A stretch of DNA of 15,770 bases, from contig JAHIVS010000309.1 in NCBI GenBank assembly GCA_018816605.1, positions 1 to 15,770 of the forward strand, given 5' to 3'. Both the position numbers and the translations under genes were made by a program. This stretch comes from Pseudomonadota bacterium (GTDB lineage Bacteria; Desulfobacterota; Desulfobacteria; Desulfobacterales; Desulfobacteraceae). Shown here piece after piece: positions 14,199-15,770 of the stretch. Numbering within the stretch: the first letter of the stretch is position 1; every line of letters begins with the position of its first letter. The notes under the pieces are model-generated. The model had not been told where the DNA came from, ran no database searches, and saw nothing but the letters and a program-made list of their open reading frames with translations.

Positions 14199-15770
14199 TG
14201 GAAACAATACAAAAACCGATTGTGGATGAAATTGCCGTTGCCCAGAAGGACATTGATATTTATGCCGGCTGGATCAACCGCCTGGAGAACCCGGATCCGG
14301 TTCTCAGGAGTGAAGCTTCCGGCAAGGGGTTAAAGCTCTATGACGAAGTGGAGCGGGACGGCCATGCCGGGGCTGTCCTCCAGCAAAGAACTCTTGCCGT
14401 TGTCAGCAGACCCTGGGATGTCATCCCGGGAGAAGACACCAAGCCTGCCAAGGACATTGCCAAGTTTGTAAAAGATACCCTGGAGGACTCTAATTTCAAA
14501 CAGGCCTGCCAGGAGATCCTGCTGGCCGTTCTCTATGGGTTTTATGTCATAGAGATCATGTGGACGGTCAAAAATGGTCAATATGTGATTTCAAAATTCA
14601 GGGCCAAACATCCCAAACGGTTCCAGTTCACCCCGGATAGGTCTCTGCGGCTGATCACGCCGGAAAATATGGTTGAAGGGGAGCCGGTACCGGACAGAAA
14701 GTTTGTGGTCTTCACCTACGGGTCCAGCGACAATCCCTATGGCAAGGGCCTGGGGCAAAAGATGTGGTGGCCGGTCTGGTTTAAGAAACACGGGATCAAG
14801 TTCTGGATGGTCTTCCTGGACAAATTCGGCAGCCCCACACCCGTGGGCAAGTATCCCCCCGGGGGCAGCAAGGCCAAAGAGCACAAACAAAAGCTTTTGG
14901 AAGCCATTGAAGCCCTTCAGCAGGAAACAGGGGTTGTCATCCCGGAAAACATGCAGATTGACCTTCTGGAAGCCACCCGGGGTGGCAAGGTCACCTATGA
15001 AACGCTCTGCGAATACATGGACAAGCAGAACACCAAAACAGTCCTGTCCCAGACCGGCACCACGGATATCAAGGATGCCGGGGCCTATAATGCTTCCCAG
15101 ACCCTTGACGAAGTCCGCCAGGCCATATGTGAGGCGGATGCGGATCTGCTGTGCGAGTGCTTTAACGAGACCCTGGTCCAGTGGATCGTGGATTACAATT
15201 TTGCCAATGTCACGGAGTACCCCCGGTTTGTCATCCACACCAAGCCATCAAAGAATTCCAAGGAGCATGCAGAAACAGACAAGATCATCATCAATGATAT
15301 CGGCTTGCCTGTGAGTCAAAAATATCTGTATGAAAAATACAATATCCCTGAGCCTCAGAAAGGAGAGGTGCTTGTCAACCGGGCGGAACAAAACACCCCG
15401 TTTAAAGCCTTTTCAGAAGAGATAATTGATTTCAGCGACACCTCCCAGGATGAGATAGACAAGCTGATTGACCGCCAGGTAAAACTGGCTGTTCCCAGGT
15501 TTTCTAAAAACATCGACATCGTCAAAGATTATTTGTCCAGGGCAAGCAGTTTTAAATCAGCCCAAAAGGGCCTGGTTAAACTCTTTGATAGAATGGATGC
15601 CACAAGGACCTCTCCATTGCTTGCCATGGGTCTCCAGAACGCCTGGGATATCGGTGTTGAAAGTATTGGCATGGACTCTGATTTTGCCGAGGTGTTGTGG
15701 GGGCCTGGGACCGCTTTCAAAACAGCCATTGAGTATTTTGAATCCAGGGGCTTTTTTATGGCCAATATTG
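14198..15770 (+). CDS. Portal protein, Mu gp29-like (DUF935), 3' end outside window
   Basis: An open frame from ATG at 14198 past the window end, 524 codons so far. The sequence fits the DUF935 portal family: LEDPDPVL-type start (LENPDPVLRS), HAGAVLQQRTLAVVSRPWDV, EILLAVLYGFYVIEIMW, SDNPYGKGLGQKMWWPVWFKK and FWMVFLDKFGSPTPVGKYPPG. The portal forms the ring through which DNA enters the head and is coupled to gp28. Mu gp29 is about 512 residues; this one already exceeds that. Its end (GTAFKTAIEYFESRGFFMANI, in part) resembles the start of Mu F (gp30) proteins, so a fusion is possible. Confidence 0.9.
   Translation, partial: METIQKPIVDEIAVAQKDIDIYAGWINRLENPDPVLRSEASGKGLKLYDEVERDGHAGAVLQQRTLAVVSRPWDVIPGEDTKPAKDIAKFVKDTLEDSNFKQACQEILLAVLYGFYVIEIMWTVKNGQYVISKFRAKHPKRFQFTPDRSLRLITPENMVEGEPVPDRKFVVFTYGSSDNPYGKGLGQKMWWPVWFKKHGIKFWMVFLDKFGSPTPVGKYPPGGSKAKEHKQKLLEAIEALQQETGVVIPENMQIDLLEATRGGKVTYETLCEYMDKQNTKTVLSQTGTTDIKDAGAYNASQTLDEVRQAICEADADLLCECFNETLVQWIVDYNFANVTEYPRFVIHTKPSKNSKEHAETDKIIINDIGLPVSQKYLYEKYNIPEPQKGEVLVNRAEQNTPFKAFSEEIIDFSDTSQDEIDKLIDRQVKLAVPRFSKNIDIVKDYLSRASSFKSAQKGLVKLFDRMDATRTSPLLAMGLQNAWDIGVESIGMDSDFAEVLWGPGTAFKTAIEYFESRGFFMANI

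Larger units (their letters stand above)
1126..15770 (+). mobile_element. Mu-like transposable prophage (left part; ends not located)
   Basis: Repressor, early regulators, MuA, MuB, GemA, DUF3164, Mor, lysis genes, gp27/gp28/gp29-type packaging genes occur in the Mu order. All key motifs that can be read are intact, so this part seems functional. The left end may lie anywhere left of 1126, including beyond the window; the right end is outside. The coordinates given are the minimum span supported. Confidence 0.92.

Noticed and set aside
13293..14207. Leftward open frame of about 300 codons opposite the large terminase
   Set aside because: It is an antisense shadow of the terminase, whose motifs are clear on the + strand.
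14673..15314. Rightward open frame inside the portal gene
   Set aside because: It is an out-of-frame reading with Arg/Pro/Ser-rich low-complexity content; the DUF935 frame is the real one.
1..15770. CRISPR arrays, tRNA or rRNA genes, and integron or tyrosine integrase genes
   Set aside because: No regularly spaced repeats, cloverleaf-like sequence or integrase motifs were seen on either strand.

Overview
The window holds the left part of a Mu-like transposable prophage. It runs from the lysogeny repressor through the transposition genes, a regulatory and middle block, and lysis, into the start of head and packaging genes. The order matches Mu: c repressor (leftward), small early regulators, transposase A, target activator B, GemA/gp16, a DUF3164 protein, Mor, endolysin and holin, small and large terminase, portal. 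The host looks like a Gram-negative bacterium. The style of the proteins fits a sulfate-reducing Desulfobacterota, but that is an impression; no host marker gene is present. Neither prophage end can be placed.

Left edge (1-1125): a leftward DUF4236 membrane protein with a possible TerB-like tail, cut by the window edge. It may be host DNA or a prophage accessory gene. Switch region (1126-2024): a LexA/CI-type repressor (HTH plus S24 self-cleaving domain) faces the early operon. A perfect inverted repeat lies between them, and a further copy of the same operator-like word lies inside the repressor gene.

Early operon (2025-9056): tightly packed rightward genes, many with overlapping stop and start codons. 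They encode two small DNA-binding proteins (one possibly Ner-like), a RAYRLI-like protein with a Cys4 cluster, MuA (D271, D338, E383), a short MuB-type AAA+ ATPase, a tandem winged-helix protein, two small Cys-rich proteins, GemA, DUF3164 and Mor.

Cargo island (about 9057-10950): visibly more A+T-rich than its surroundings. It holds a two-TM coiled-coil protein and a TIR-like (PF10137) nucleotide-binding protein, probably for anti-phage defence. The first gene has the layout of an integron gene cassette: a GTTAGCC core just upstream, its exact reverse complement GGCTAAC at the stop codon, and a 65-nt attC-like hairpin ending in GTTAAGC. No integron integrase is in the window. An integron-style cassette placed between mor and lysis of a transposable phage, beside a TIR effector, is the most unusual thing here.

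Late region (11001-15770): a terminator and an 18-bp palindrome come first, then M15 endolysin, one-TM holin candidate, a small protein, terminase subunits and a DUF935 portal. The portal frame runs off the window and may be fused to a Mu gp30/F-like head protein.
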